A stretch of DNA of 64,000 nt from Pseudomonadota bacterium (GTDB lineage Bacteria > Pseudomonadota > Alphaproteobacteria > Acetobacterales > Acetobacteraceae), in assembly GCA_021781835.1 (NCBI GenBank), contig JAJXWD010000006.1:42501-106500 (forward strand), in the 5' to 3' direction. A model generated the notes under the pieces. It worked only from the letters and a program-made list of their open reading frames with translations, ran no database searches and was not told the origin of the DNA. The first letter of the stretch is position 1. Every line of letters starts with the position of its first letter. The position numbers and the translations under genes are program-made. Of this stretch, positions 45,479 to 56,969 are shown in pieces.

Positions 45479-46885
45479 TTACCCACTCCCCTGTCGCCAT
45501 CCCTTGGCGCGGCTGATGGCCGCTGAGAAGCGTTCATGCCAGCCTGAGGCTGGCAGGGACGGCGCGATGGCGCGGGTGGTGCCGGGGCGCTGGAGGGGCG
45601 TGGGGGAAGCGAGCGCGGCGCAGCCGAAGGCGGTCAATTCGTCAAATTCCGGCACGGCCAGTTCGCGCCCGAGGGCCGAGGCCAGGACGCGCAGGAAATA
45701 GGGCGAGCGGGTCAGCCCGCCATCGACCGAGATTTGGCCGTGGAGGGGGATTTTTGCGTGCATGGCCGAAATGACTTCGGCGGTGCGCAACGCGATGCCC
45801 TCCAAGAGCGCTTGCAGCAGGTCTTGCCTGGTGGTGCCGGCATCCATGCCGAGCCAGAGGGCGGCGCCCGCGCGGTCCCAGTGGGGGCAGGCCAAACCGG
45901 AGAGCGCCGGGACAAAGACCAGACCACGGGTGATGGCGGGGGGAGCGGCAAAATCGGCCAGCTCATCGAGGCTGTGCAGGATGCCGAGGCGCTCGGCCCA
46001 TTCGATGGCGGCGCCGGCATCGTAGACCCCGCCATCGAGCGCGAAAACGGTTTGGCCGTTTTGCGCCCAGGCGATGGTGGGCAGCAGCCCTTGCTGGGGG
46101 GCGCGGATGATCTCGGCGCCCGTGACGGCCAAGGCGAAGGCGCCGGTGCCGAAGGTGATTTTGGCATCGCCCGCGCGGCGGCAGCCATGGCCGTAGAGGG
46201 CGGCTTGCTGATCGACCATGGAGGCGGTGAGCGGGGTTTGGTTGATTTCGCCAAAGGGCCCGACGGTGTCGCGGATTGCGGGCAGGCAGTCGCGCGGCAC
46301 GCCGAACAGGGCGCAGAGCGTGTCATCCCATTGGCGGGTTTCGAGGTTCATCAGGCTGGTGCGGGACGCGGTGGTGACATCGGTGGCGAAGTGGCCGGTG
46401 AGGCGGTGGAGAAAAAACGCATCCGTGGTGCCGAGGCAGAGGCGGTTGGCGCGGCGGGCCTCGCGGGCTTCGGGGAGGTTTTGCAAAATCCAGGCGAGCT
46501 TGCCCGCCGAGAAATAGGCATCCAGCGGCAGGCCGGCGCGCGCCAGGGTCTCGGCCTCGGCGCCCTGGGCTTTGAGGCGCAGCAGCTCGGGCGTGGTGCG
46601 GTTATCCTGCCAGACGATGACGGGCGAGAGGGGCTGGAGGGTTTTGGCATCCCAGGCGAGGCAGGATTCGCCCTGATTGGCGAGGCCGAGCGCCGCGATG
46701 GGACCGGCCGCCTCCAGGCAGGCGCGGATATTGGCCAGCAATTCCTCGGGGTCATGCTCGACCCAGCCGGGCTTTGGGTGGAACTGGGCATGGCGGACGG
46801 CATGGCGGATGGCCGCCCCGCCGCCGGGCTCGGCCACCAGAACGCGGGTGCTGGTGGTGCCCTGGTCGATGGCGGCCACGCTCAT
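45479..46885 (-). CDS. glpK: Glycerol kinase
   Basis: A 468-residue FGGY kinase that makes glycerol 3-phosphate. ATP-site AIDQGTTSTRVLV is at the N-terminus; LGLANQGESCLAWD, VIVWQDNRT, KITFGTGAFALAV and the late signature DGGLTRSPYFLRVLASALG are present. It is shorter than E. coli GlpK (502). It is third in the glp operon and overlaps the preceding oxidoreductase by four bases. Confidence 0.9.
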   Translation of the reverse strand: MSVAAIDQGTTSTRVLVAEPGGGAAIRHAVRHAQFHPKPGWVEHDPEELLANIRACLEAAGPIAALGLANQGESCLAWDAKTLQPLSPVIVWQDNRTTPELLRLKAQGAEAETLARAGLPLDAYFSAGKLAWILQNLPEAREARRANRLCLGTTDAFFLHRLTGHFATDVTTASRTSLMNLETRQWDDTLCALFGVPRDCLPAIRDTVGPFGEINQTPLTASMVDQQAALYGHGCRRAGDAKITFGTGAFALAVTGAEIIRAPQQGLLPTIAWAQNGQTVFALDGGVYDAGAAIEWAERLGILHSLDELADFAAPPAITRGLVFVPALSGLACPHWDRAGAALWLGMDAGTTRQDLLQALLEGIALRTAEVISAMHAKIPLHGQISVDGGLTRSPYFLRVLASALGRELAVPEFDELTAFGCAALASPTPLQRPGTTRAIAPSLPASGWHERFSAAISRAKGWRQGSG

Positions 46886-48099
46886 TGGGCGACCTCGATG
46901 GTGAGATGCTGGGTGCCGGGCGGCAGGCGCAGATCGTCAAGCTCGAGCAGCACGCGGCGCTCGGGGGCGGAAATGACCGGGCGGCGGAGCAGTACGGATG
47001 AGCCGGCGCGGACATGGAGCTGGCCGAGCGCGGGCTCGGTGAGGCGAAGCTGGAGCGTGGCGCGCAGGGGCGATACGCGGGCCAAACGCTGGGGCACGAC
47101 ATAGGCGATGCCCTCGCCGGGCGTGAGGGACAGCTCATCACCCGGGGCGGGCAGGCCGCCTTGCAGATCGTCGGCCATGTGGTGGCCGATGCGCTGCCCC
47201 TCGAAGAAACACCAGCCGGCGGTCTCGATGGCGCGGAGCTGGTTGCCGGCGGCGAAATAGGCGGGGTCGGAGGTGCGGCCATATTGGTCGATGGCGGGGC
47301 CGGTGGTGGCGGGGTCTAGCGCCAGGTGGCTCATGCGGGCCAGGGTCGATTCGGGGGCGAAGCGGCCGGTGAGGAGCACGCCATCGCAGGCGAGCTCGCT
47401 GCCGTTTTGCAGGGTGACGGAGGTGACGCGGGGGAAGCCGTTGATGCTGGCGAGCGGGGCGTTGAACCGCACGGGCAGGCCAAGCAGGCGGGGAAACAGC
47501 GAAAACGGCCAGCGCGCCACCGGGGCGGGGCCGGATTCCAGCATCGCCACGGGGTGGATGCCGTGGCGGCGCAGCGTGAGCAGGGCCGAGAGGCTGACCA
47601 GCTCGGTGCCAACCACCACCGGGCGGGTGAAGGGCGGCGCCTTGTGCTCGAGATAACAATAGGCCTGGAGCGCGCCGGTGTTGAGCACACCGAGCGGGCG
47701 CTCGCCGCCGATGAGGCGCGCCGCGCGCGGGGCCTCGCGCGCGCCGGTGGCGATGAGCACGCGCCGGGCCGAGAGGGTGCGCGGGCCGGCGGGCGTGGCG
47801 ATGGTGAGCGTGCCGCCCGGCTGGAGGGACAGCACCGAATGGCGGGGCAGCAGGGTGATGTTGGCCTCGAACGCGGCGCGGGCGAGGCGTTTGGCGTAGG
47901 CGGGGCCGGTGAGCAGGCGGTGAAATTCACGCACCCCGAAAGGCGGATGGCCGCAATGGCGGGGCGTGCCGCCGGGCTCGGTTTCGCGCTCGAGCAGGGC
48001 GATGGCACGGATGCCGCGGGATTTGAGGGCGAGCGCGGCGCCGATGCCGGCCGGGCCGGCGCCGATGATCAGCGCGTCGTGGAGGTCCTCAGGGGGCAT
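46882..48099 (-). CDS. FAD/NAD-dependent oxidoreductase, GlpA partner (HcnB-like)
   Basis: A 405-residue flavoprotein: FAD fold IIGAGPAGIGAALALKSRG at residue 10, then the unusual CGHPPFGVREF, a second dinucleotide fold VVVGTELVSLSALLTLRRHG and YFAAGNQL near the C-terminus. The last 70 residues are a beta-rich tail. Similar proteins sit between GlpA-like dehydrogenases and glpK and probably pass electrons from the dehydrogenase onward. The start at 48099 overlaps the upstream gene by 11 bases; the open frame extends further upstream without similarity. Confidence 0.82.
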   Translation of the reverse strand: MPPEDLHDALIIGAGPAGIGAALALKSRGIRAIALLERETEPGGTPRHCGHPPFGVREFHRLLTGPAYAKRLARAAFEANITLLPRHSVLSLQPGGTLTIATPAGPRTLSARRVLIATGAREAPRAARLIGGERPLGVLNTGALQAYCYLEHKAPPFTRPVVVGTELVSLSALLTLRRHGIHPVAMLESGPAPVARWPFSLFPRLLGLPVRFNAPLASINGFPRVTSVTLQNGSELACDGVLLTGRFAPESTLARMSHLALDPATTGPAIDQYGRTSDPAYFAAGNQLRAIETAGWCFFEGQRIGHHMADDLQGGLPAPGDELSLTPGEGIAYVVPQRLARVSPLRATLQLRLTEPALGQLHVRAGSSVLLRRPVISAPERRVLLELDDLRLPPGTQHLTIEVAQ

Positions 48100-49453
48100 G
48101 GGGCGTCTCCAGCGGTGGGTCGAGCCGGCCGGCGGTGAGGGCGGCCAGATGCGCCAGGCAGTAAAAACCCTGGCAGCGGCCCATGGTGGCGCGCGTGCGG
48201 CGCTTGAGGCCGCCAAGGTCGGTGGCGGGGAGCGGGCCGGTGAGCGCGGCCTCGATCTCGCGTTGGGTGACCAGCTCGCAATGGCAGATGATTTCGCCGT
48301 AGCCGGGCTGGTGATGGTCACGGGGGAGGTGCTCGGCCAGTTTGGGCGCTTGCGGCCAGGGCGGCGCGGCGATGGGCGTGTGGGGTGTTTGGTAGAGGCT
48401 GGCGGCGTGCTGGGCGAGGCCGAGCGCGGCGGTGAGGCCGGTGGAGCGGATGCCGTTGAGGCCGATATAGTGGCGCGCGGGCTCGTGGCGGAGGCGGTAT
48501 TCCTTGCGCTCGGTGGCGGGGCGGATGCCGGCATAGAGGGCGGTGACGGGCATGTGCGCGAGGGCGGGAATGAGCGCGTGGGCGCGGGCGATGAGGGCCT
48601 GGAGGCTGGCTTGGTCGGTGCCGGCGTTGGTGCGGCTGTCTTGTTCGTCGGCGGTGGGGCCGACCAGGAGATTGCCGAAAATGGTGGGGGTGAGGACGAT
48701 GCCCTTGGTGCGCTCGAGCGGCACGGGCAGCAAGATGGTGGAGAGCAGCTTGGCGGCCGCTTTGTCGAACACCACGAACTGGCCCTTGCGGGGGTGGATG
48801 GTGAAGCTGGTCTCGCCCAGCGCCAGGGTTTCGAGATGGTCTCCGAACAGGCCGGCGGCGTTGATGAGGGTGGTGGCGCGGAACGGGCCGGTGGTGGTTT
48901 CGAGCTGCCAGGCCGCGCCGTCGAAGCGGGCGGCGGTGACTTGGGTGCGCCGGTGGACCGTGGCGCCGAGAGCCTGCGCCTGGAGCACATAGGCCAGCGG
49001 GGCGGACCAGGGGTCGATGAGATGCTCGCCCGGCACCAAAAGCCCCGCCTTGACGTGGGGGCTGAGGGTGGGGACGCGGGCGAGGAGGGCGGCGCGGTCG
49101 AGCAAGGCGACATCGGTGACGCCGTTGGCGTTCGCCTGGGCGGCGATGGCGGGGAGCTTGGCTTGTTCGTCGTCGCTCCAGGCGGCGACGATGGCGCCGG
49201 TTTCGAGCAGGGGCAGGCCGAAATGTTCGCGGATCTCGAGATATTCGGCGCGGCCGGCCTGCATGCAGGCAAGCTCCAGGCTGGCGGCGGGGGCGTCGAA
49301 CCCGGTGTGGAGGATGGCGCTGTTGCCCTTGGAGGCGCCGGACAGAATGTCGGGGCCTTGTTCGAGGAGCACGACCCGCGCGCCCATGAGCGCTAAACGC
49401 CGCGCCACCGCGCAGCCCACCACACCGGCCCCGACCACCGCGATATCGAACAT
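48089..49453 (-). CDS. FAD-dependent glycerol-3-phosphate dehydrogenase with C-terminal [2Fe-2S] domain
   Basis: A 454-residue GlpA/GlpD-type enzyme that oxidises glycerol 3-phosphate to DHAP. The N-terminal FAD motif is VVGAGVVGCAVARRLALMG, and GIRPATERKEYRL is in the substrate domain. The C-terminal BFD-like region has ICHCE and MGRCQGFYC, four Cys for a [2Fe-2S] cluster as in anaerobic GlpA. GlpB and GlpC genes are absent; the next gene probably replaces them. First gene of the operon; start 49453 matches the fold. Confidence 0.88.
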   Translation of the reverse strand: MFDIAVVGAGVVGCAVARRLALMGARVVLLEQGPDILSGASKGNSAILHTGFDAPAASLELACMQAGRAEYLEIREHFGLPLLETGAIVAAWSDDEQAKLPAIAAQANANGVTDVALLDRAALLARVPTLSPHVKAGLLVPGEHLIDPWSAPLAYVLQAQALGATVHRRTQVTAARFDGAAWQLETTTGPFRATTLINAAGLFGDHLETLALGETSFTIHPRKGQFVVFDKAAAKLLSTILLPVPLERTKGIVLTPTIFGNLLVGPTADEQDSRTNAGTDQASLQALIARAHALIPALAHMPVTALYAGIRPATERKEYRLRHEPARHYIGLNGIRSTGLTAALGLAQHAASLYQTPHTPIAAPPWPQAPKLAEHLPRDHHQPGYGEIICHCELVTQREIEAALTGPLPATDLGGLKRRTRATMGRCQGFYCLAHLAALTAGRLDPPLETPHAP

Positions 49454-49612
49454 GGCGGTGAAGGTGGCCCGGCGGATGGGGGCTGTCAAATGCTTTGCGC
49501 GCTGGTGCGCGGCGGCGCGGGGTGGCGTATGATGCGCGGGCGGTGGGCTGGCCGCGCCGCGCCGATGGAGAAAACCCGCGGATGACACCGGCCGATAACC
49601 AGGAGAGGCACC

Positions 49613-50131
49613 ATGGCACAGGGAATTCATGAGGTGGTGGGGGTGTTTGACGACCCGGAGGCGCTGGAGCGCGCGGTGTTCACGCTCGAAACAAGGGGCT
49701 TTGACCGCGCGGCGTTTTCGGTGCTGGCCTCGGAGCAGACGGTGGAAAAGACGCTGGGCCACCGCTACCGGCAGGTGAGCGAGATGGAAGATGACCCGGA
49801 CGCGCCGCGCGAGACGTTTTTTGGCCATGTCTCGCGGCTGGAGGCGGAGCTGTTTCCCGCCCCCGTGCTGGCGGGGCTTGGCTGGCTGGCGCTGGCGGGC
49901 ATGGGCACGGGGATTGCGGCGGTGATTGCCGCGGGGGCTGGCGGGCTGATCGGCGCGGGGCTGGGCGGGCTGATCCACCACCATCATGCCGCGCGCCTCC
50001 AGGAGCAGGTGGAGCGGGGCGGCGTGGTGTTGTGGGTCGGCGTGCGCGACGATGAGCGCGAGGCGCTGGCGCGCGCGGTGCTGGCGGCCGAGGGCGCGCA
50101 TGACATTCATACCCATGTGCTGGCCGTGTGA
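49613..50131 (+). CDS. YflT-like stress protein with glycine-zipper membrane segment
   Basis: A 172-residue protein I can only place by parts. The N-terminal 50 residues (EVVGVFDDPEALERAVFTLETRGFDR region) resemble the general-stress YflT/DUF1269 fold. The middle (about 83-118) is a Gly/Ala-rich hydrophobic hairpin followed by HHHH, and the C-terminus repeats a ferredoxin-like strand-helix. AGGAG precedes the ATG. Possible TATGAT -10 at 49527. Function unknown. Confidence 0.7.
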   Translation: MAQGIHEVVGVFDDPEALERAVFTLETRGFDRAAFSVLASEQTVEKTLGHRYRQVSEMEDDPDAPRETFFGHVSRLEAELFPAPVLAGLGWLALAGMGTGIAAVIAAGAGGLIGAGLGGLIHHHHAARLQEQVERGGVVLWVGVRDDEREALARAVLAAEGAHDIHTHVLAV

Positions 50132-50222
50132 GCGGAGGCAGCGGGGATGAACCATGCCGGGGCGCCAGAAAATCAGTAATCCAGCGTGATTCTAGCGTCA
50201 TCGCACTCTAGCCAAGGGTTGC

Positions 50223-50241
50223 CGCGCAATGATATTGCGCG
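50223..50241. promoter_or_regulatory. Palindrome upstream of the Lrp-type gene
   Basis: CGCGCAAT-GAT-ATTGCGCG: perfect 8-bp arms, 23 bases before the start. A candidate autoregulatory Lrp/AsnC operator. Confidence 0.5.
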
Positions 50242-50263
50242 TCATGACGAGCTGTTGGACCCT

Positions 50264-50755
50264 ATGGCAAACGAATTCGACCCGCTGATTCTTGATGAGA
50301 TCGACCGCAAAATTCTGGCCGAGTTGCAGGCGGACGGGCGGATGACCAATGTGGAGCTGGCCAAGCGTGTGGGCATTTCGCCCCCGCCTTGCCTGCGGCG
50401 CGTGCGCCGGCTGGAGGAGGCGGGGTATATTCTGGGCTACCATGCCGAGACCAACGGGCCACGGCTGGGCTGGCAGATCGTGTTTTTTGTCATTGTCGGG
50501 CTGGAGAGCCAGAAACAAGTGGTGCTGGAGCAGTTCGAGGCGCTGGTGGCCACCTGGCCCGAGGTGCGCGAATGCCACATGATCCGTGGCGGCGGCGATT
50601 TTTTGCTCAAGCTGGTGGCGCGCGACCCCGGACATGAGAACCAGCTGACCACCAGGCTGACCAACGCGCCGCTGGTGGCGCGCGTGCAGACGCTGCAGAC
50701 CATTCGCACCAGCCGCGACCTGCCCGGCGTGCCGCTGGAGCGCCCGCATGGCTGA
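50264..50755 (+). CDS. Lrp/AsnC family regulator
   Basis: A 163-residue protein: helix-turn-helix LDEIDRKILAELQADGRMTN and PPPCLRRVRRLEEAGYI (about 10-60), then the RAM effector domain with ECHMIRGGGDFLLKLVARD. It is the kind that senses amino acids. The start at 50264 fits the family N-terminus. It overlaps the following membrane protein gene by eight bases. Confidence 0.9.
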   Translation: MANEFDPLILDEIDRKILAELQADGRMTNVELAKRVGISPPPCLRRVRRLEEAGYILGYHAETNGPRLGWQIVFFVIVGLESQKQVVLEQFEALVATWPEVRECHMIRGGGDFLLKLVARDPGHENQLTTRLTNAPLVARVQTLQTIRTSRDLPGVPLERPHG

Positions 50756-51662
50756 CACGCTGGCGCTGCTGGGGGTGAGCGCGCTGGTATGGTGTGTGTG
50801 TGTGGTGTGGCCCGCCCATGTGCCGTTTTTGGGGCCTTATGTGTTTAATCCGCTGTTGTTCTGCCCGCTTTGGGCGGGGCTGGTGTGGTATGCGCGCGGC
50901 TTGCGGCGGCTGGCCGTGCGCCCGCATTGGGCGCGGGTGGCCTGCGCGCTGCTGGGGTGGGCGGGCATTTATTTCGTGCTCCAGACGCATTTTGAATATT
51001 GGGCGGAGCATTTATTCGCGCTCGACCGCACCCAGGCGCTGGTGAGCGGCATGGCCGGGCCGTTTTTGCTCAGTTTTGGCGCCTTGCGGACGGTGCTGGG
51101 GGCGGGCGCGCCGGCATGGGCCCAGCGCGCGGCGCGATGGCTGGCGCCGGCGCTGGGGCTGGTGGCCAGGCCCCTGCCCGCCGCGCTGCTGATGCTGGCG
51201 GCCAATGATGTGTGGCTGATTCCCGCGGTGCAGTTCGATGCCATGCTCAACCCGTGGCTTTATGGCGTGATGCTGGTTTCAGGCTTGTACACGGGGCTGC
51301 TCTTTTGGCTGATGGTGCTCGACGACCGGCCCGCGCCGCCATGCCGGCACTCGTTCATCGTGCGGGGGGCGACGGGGTTTTTGGTGATGTTTCCGCAGAT
51401 GCCGGTGAGTGCCTATATCGCGCTCACCTCGCGGGATTTGTACATGGTTTACACGGTGTGCGGGCGGCTGTTTCCGCTGATGAGCGCGCAATATGACCAA
51501 CTGCTGGGCGGGATCATCCAGTGGATTCCGGCGGGGGCGATGAACACGGCGGCGCTGCTGGTGAGCCTGAACGCGCTGCGCCATGCCGAGGAAGCCGCCG
51601 ACCGGGAATTTGTGCCCCCGCCCGGCGCCAAGGTGTATGAGGCGAAATGGACCGGGCGCTGA
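50748..51662 (+). CDS. Divergent CtaG-like membrane protein (caa3_CtaG family)
   Basis: A 304-residue protein with about seven membrane helices. The late segment YDQLLGGIIQWIPAGAMNTA matches the D-Q-x-x-G-x-x-W-x-P signature of the caa3_CtaG family, which helps insert copper into cytochrome oxidase. The family's HMxQH copper motif aligns with DRTQA here, so both His are lost and copper handling is doubtful. No oxidase genes are near. It is coupled to the Lrp-type gene. Confidence 0.7.
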   Translation: MADTLALLGVSALVWCVCVVWPAHVPFLGPYVFNPLLFCPLWAGLVWYARGLRRLAVRPHWARVACALLGWAGIYFVLQTHFEYWAEHLFALDRTQALVSGMAGPFLLSFGALRTVLGAGAPAWAQRAARWLAPALGLVARPLPAALLMLAANDVWLIPAVQFDAMLNPWLYGVMLVSGLYTGLLFWLMVLDDRPAPPCRHSFIVRGATGFLVMFPQMPVSAYIALTSRDLYMVYTVCGRLFPLMSAQYDQLLGGIIQWIPAGAMNTAALLVSLNALRHAEEAADREFVPPPGAKVYEAKWTGR

Positions 51663-51667
51663 TGTAA

Positions 51668-51726
51668 TACCCGTCAGCCTTGAGGCTGACAGGTATGCGC
51701 GTGGGGGTGGTGGGGCGGCCACGCGC
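51668..51726. repeat. REP-like element, copy 2
   Basis: Stem TACC-GTCAGCC/GGCTGAC-GGTA, then GCGCGTGG and CCACGCGC around a G-rich loop, as in copy 1. It starts five bases after the CtaG-like stop. Confidence 0.82.
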
Positions 51727-51741
51727 AAAATAAAAGAGGTA

Positions 51742-51827
51742 TACCCGTCAGCCCGGAGGCTGACGGGTATTAGCGTGGGGGTGGTGGGGCGGTTACGCTC
51801 AAACTCAGAGCATTATACCATCCCGCC
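51742..51827. repeat. REP-like element, copy 3
   Basis: A perfect 13-bp hairpin (ATACCCGTCAGCC around CGGA), then AGCGT/ACGCT around GGGGTGGTGGGGCGG, then the tail ATACCATCCCGCC shared with copy 1. Copies 2 and 3 are a direct tandem pair. Confidence 0.82.
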
Positions 51828-51834
51828 ACCGGAC

Positions 51835-51939
51835 TAGAGCGGGATGCGTCATGACGCACCCGCTCTAGTTATATTTTAACGATCAATTTCATTGGTTTAG
51901 CTTACGTCTGTCGACTCAATCTAAACCAATATTGATCTA
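51835..51939 (+). repeat. 105-bp double-hairpin repeat, copy C
   Basis: TAGAGCGGG to GATCTA. Hairpin 1 is nearly a perfect 33-base palindrome around TCATGA; hairpin 2 pairs GATCAAT-TTC-ATTGGTTTAG with CTAAACCAATATTGATC. GACTC is in loop 2. It lies between the CtaG-like and ABC-F genes, 18 bases from the ABC-F stop. Confidence 0.92.
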
Positions 51940-51957
51940 AGGGGTTTTCCCCCTGAA

Positions 51958-53841
<1,884 letters not shown>

Positions 53842-53929
53842 GAAGCCTGCTCTAGCCTGAGCTTCGGGGCTTGCCCAGCCGGGTAAGCCCGGCTAAAGCC
53901 GCGCCACATCCACACGGAAAGTCAAACCA

Positions 53930-54352
53930 ATGGCCATTGAACGCACCCTCTCCATCATCAAGCCCGATGCCACCCGCCGCAACCTGACCGGCAAGATCAA
54001 TGCCAAGTTCGAAGATGCCGGGCTGATGATCGCCGCCACCAAGCGCCTGCACCTGACCAAGGCCCAGGCCGAGGCGTTTTACGCCGTGCATGCCCACCGC
54101 CCCTTCTTCGGCGACCTGGTCAGCTTCATGATCTCGGGCCCGGTGGTGGCGCAGGTGCTTTATGGCGAGAACGCCATTGCCAAGAACCGCGAGATCATGG
54201 GCGCCACCAACCCGGCCAACGCCGAGCCCGGCACCATCCGCGCCGAGTTCGCGGAATCGATCGAAGCCAACTCGGTCCATGGCTCGGACAGCCCCGAGGC
54301 CGCCGCGCAGGAGATCTCGTTCTTCTTCGCCGAGATCGAGATTGTGGCCTGA
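53930..54352 (+). CDS. ndk: Nucleoside diphosphate kinase
   Basis: A 140-residue Ndk that balances NTP pools. It starts [14 protein letters not shown]; the phospho-His is in SVHGSDSPE near residue 117, and [14 protein letters not shown] is intact. It is divergent from the ABC-F gene and followed by a terminator. Confidence 0.97.
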   Translation: MAIERTLSIIKPDATRRNLTGKINAKFEDAGLMIAATKRLHLTKAQAEAFYAVHAHRPFFGDLVSFMISGPVVAQVLYGENAIAKNREIMGATNPANAEPGTIRAEFAESIEANSVHGSDSPEAAAQEISFFFAEIEIVA

Positions 54353-54359
54353 TACAGTG

Positions 54360-54392
54360 TTGGGGTCTTCAGCACATGGCTGAAGACCCCAA
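54360..54392. terminator. Bidirectional terminator after ndk
   Basis: Perfect 13-bp arms TTGGGGTCTTCAG/CTGAAGACCCCAA around a seven-base loop. Confidence 0.75.
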
Positions 54393-54403
54393 TGTTACGC
54401 TTT

Positions 54404-54434
54404 GGAGCGGGCGGCGTTACGACGCGCCCGCTCC
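54404..54434. repeat. Solo hairpin resembling hairpin 1 of the 105-bp repeat
   Basis: GGAGCGGGCG and CGCCCGCTCC arms around GCGTTACGACG, followed by ATTTTCGTTT. Size, arm sequence (GAGCGGG..CCCGCTC) and convergent-gap position resemble hairpin 1 of the repeat, but hairpin 2 is absent. Confidence 0.65.
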
Positions 54435-54456
54435 ATTTTCGTTTGGGTGATCCATC

Positions 54457-54792
54457 TCAGGGCAGTTGCAGCGCCCTTGCCCGCCCGCCCTTGGCGATAT
54501 GCTCATCGAGCACCTTGTCGGCGGCCTCGAAACTATCCAGCCTGTACCAGACGCCTTCGGGGTAGAGCACGGCGCAGGGGCCAAGCTCGCAGCGGTCCAG
54601 GCAGCCGGCCTGGTTCACGCGCACGCCCGTCAGCCCCAGCTCCTTGGCCCGCGCCTTCATGTAATCGCGAATCTTCTCCGCCCCCTTGCTCGCGCAGCAG
54701 CCGCGCTGGTGGCCTTCGGGCCGGCGGTTGCCGCACACGAACACATGGGTCTCGAAATAAAGCGGCGGATCGTCGTCGTGTCGTGTGCCCAA
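54457..54792 (-). CDS. [2Fe-2S] thioredoxin-like ferredoxin
   Basis: A 111-residue protein of the thioredoxin-fold ferredoxin family. Cys20, Cys32/33, Cys64, Cys68 and Cys73 ([24 protein letters not shown]) provide the cluster ligands. Its electron partner is unknown. It converges on ndk and is divergent from the DUF255 gene. Confidence 0.88.
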   Translation of the reverse strand: MGTRHDDDPPLYFETHVFVCGNRRPEGHQRGCCASKGAEKIRDYMKARAKELGLTGVRVNQAGCLDRCELGPCAVLYPEGVWYRLDSFEAADKVLDEHIAKGGRARALQLP

Positions 54793-54898
54793 TCTGGTTC
54801 TCCTCGTCTCGTGCGCCTATCTGATACCAGCCGGCCACGGTATCACGGAGACCGCGGGGCCGGCTGGCCTGAGGCCCAAGATGAGGGAGGAGTGTTTC

Positions 54899-56893
<1,995 letters not shown>

Positions 56894-56969
56894 GCCGACG
56901 GCCTCAAGCCAATGAACGTGATCGCCAAAGCAAGAGCCGGGCGGGGCGCCTCGGCACATACCGCGCGCC

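Noticed and set aside
45533..45557. CCAGCCTGAGGCTGG hairpin inside the 3' end of glpK, similar to the REP core
   Set aside because: The second stem and the G-rich loop are missing and it lies in coding sequence, so a chance palindrome is as likely.
48100..49272. N-terminal extension of the glycerol-operon oxidoreductase (total 796 codons)
   Set aside because: The extension reads the GlpA-like gene in another frame and is Pro/Ser/Arg-rich low-complexity sequence.
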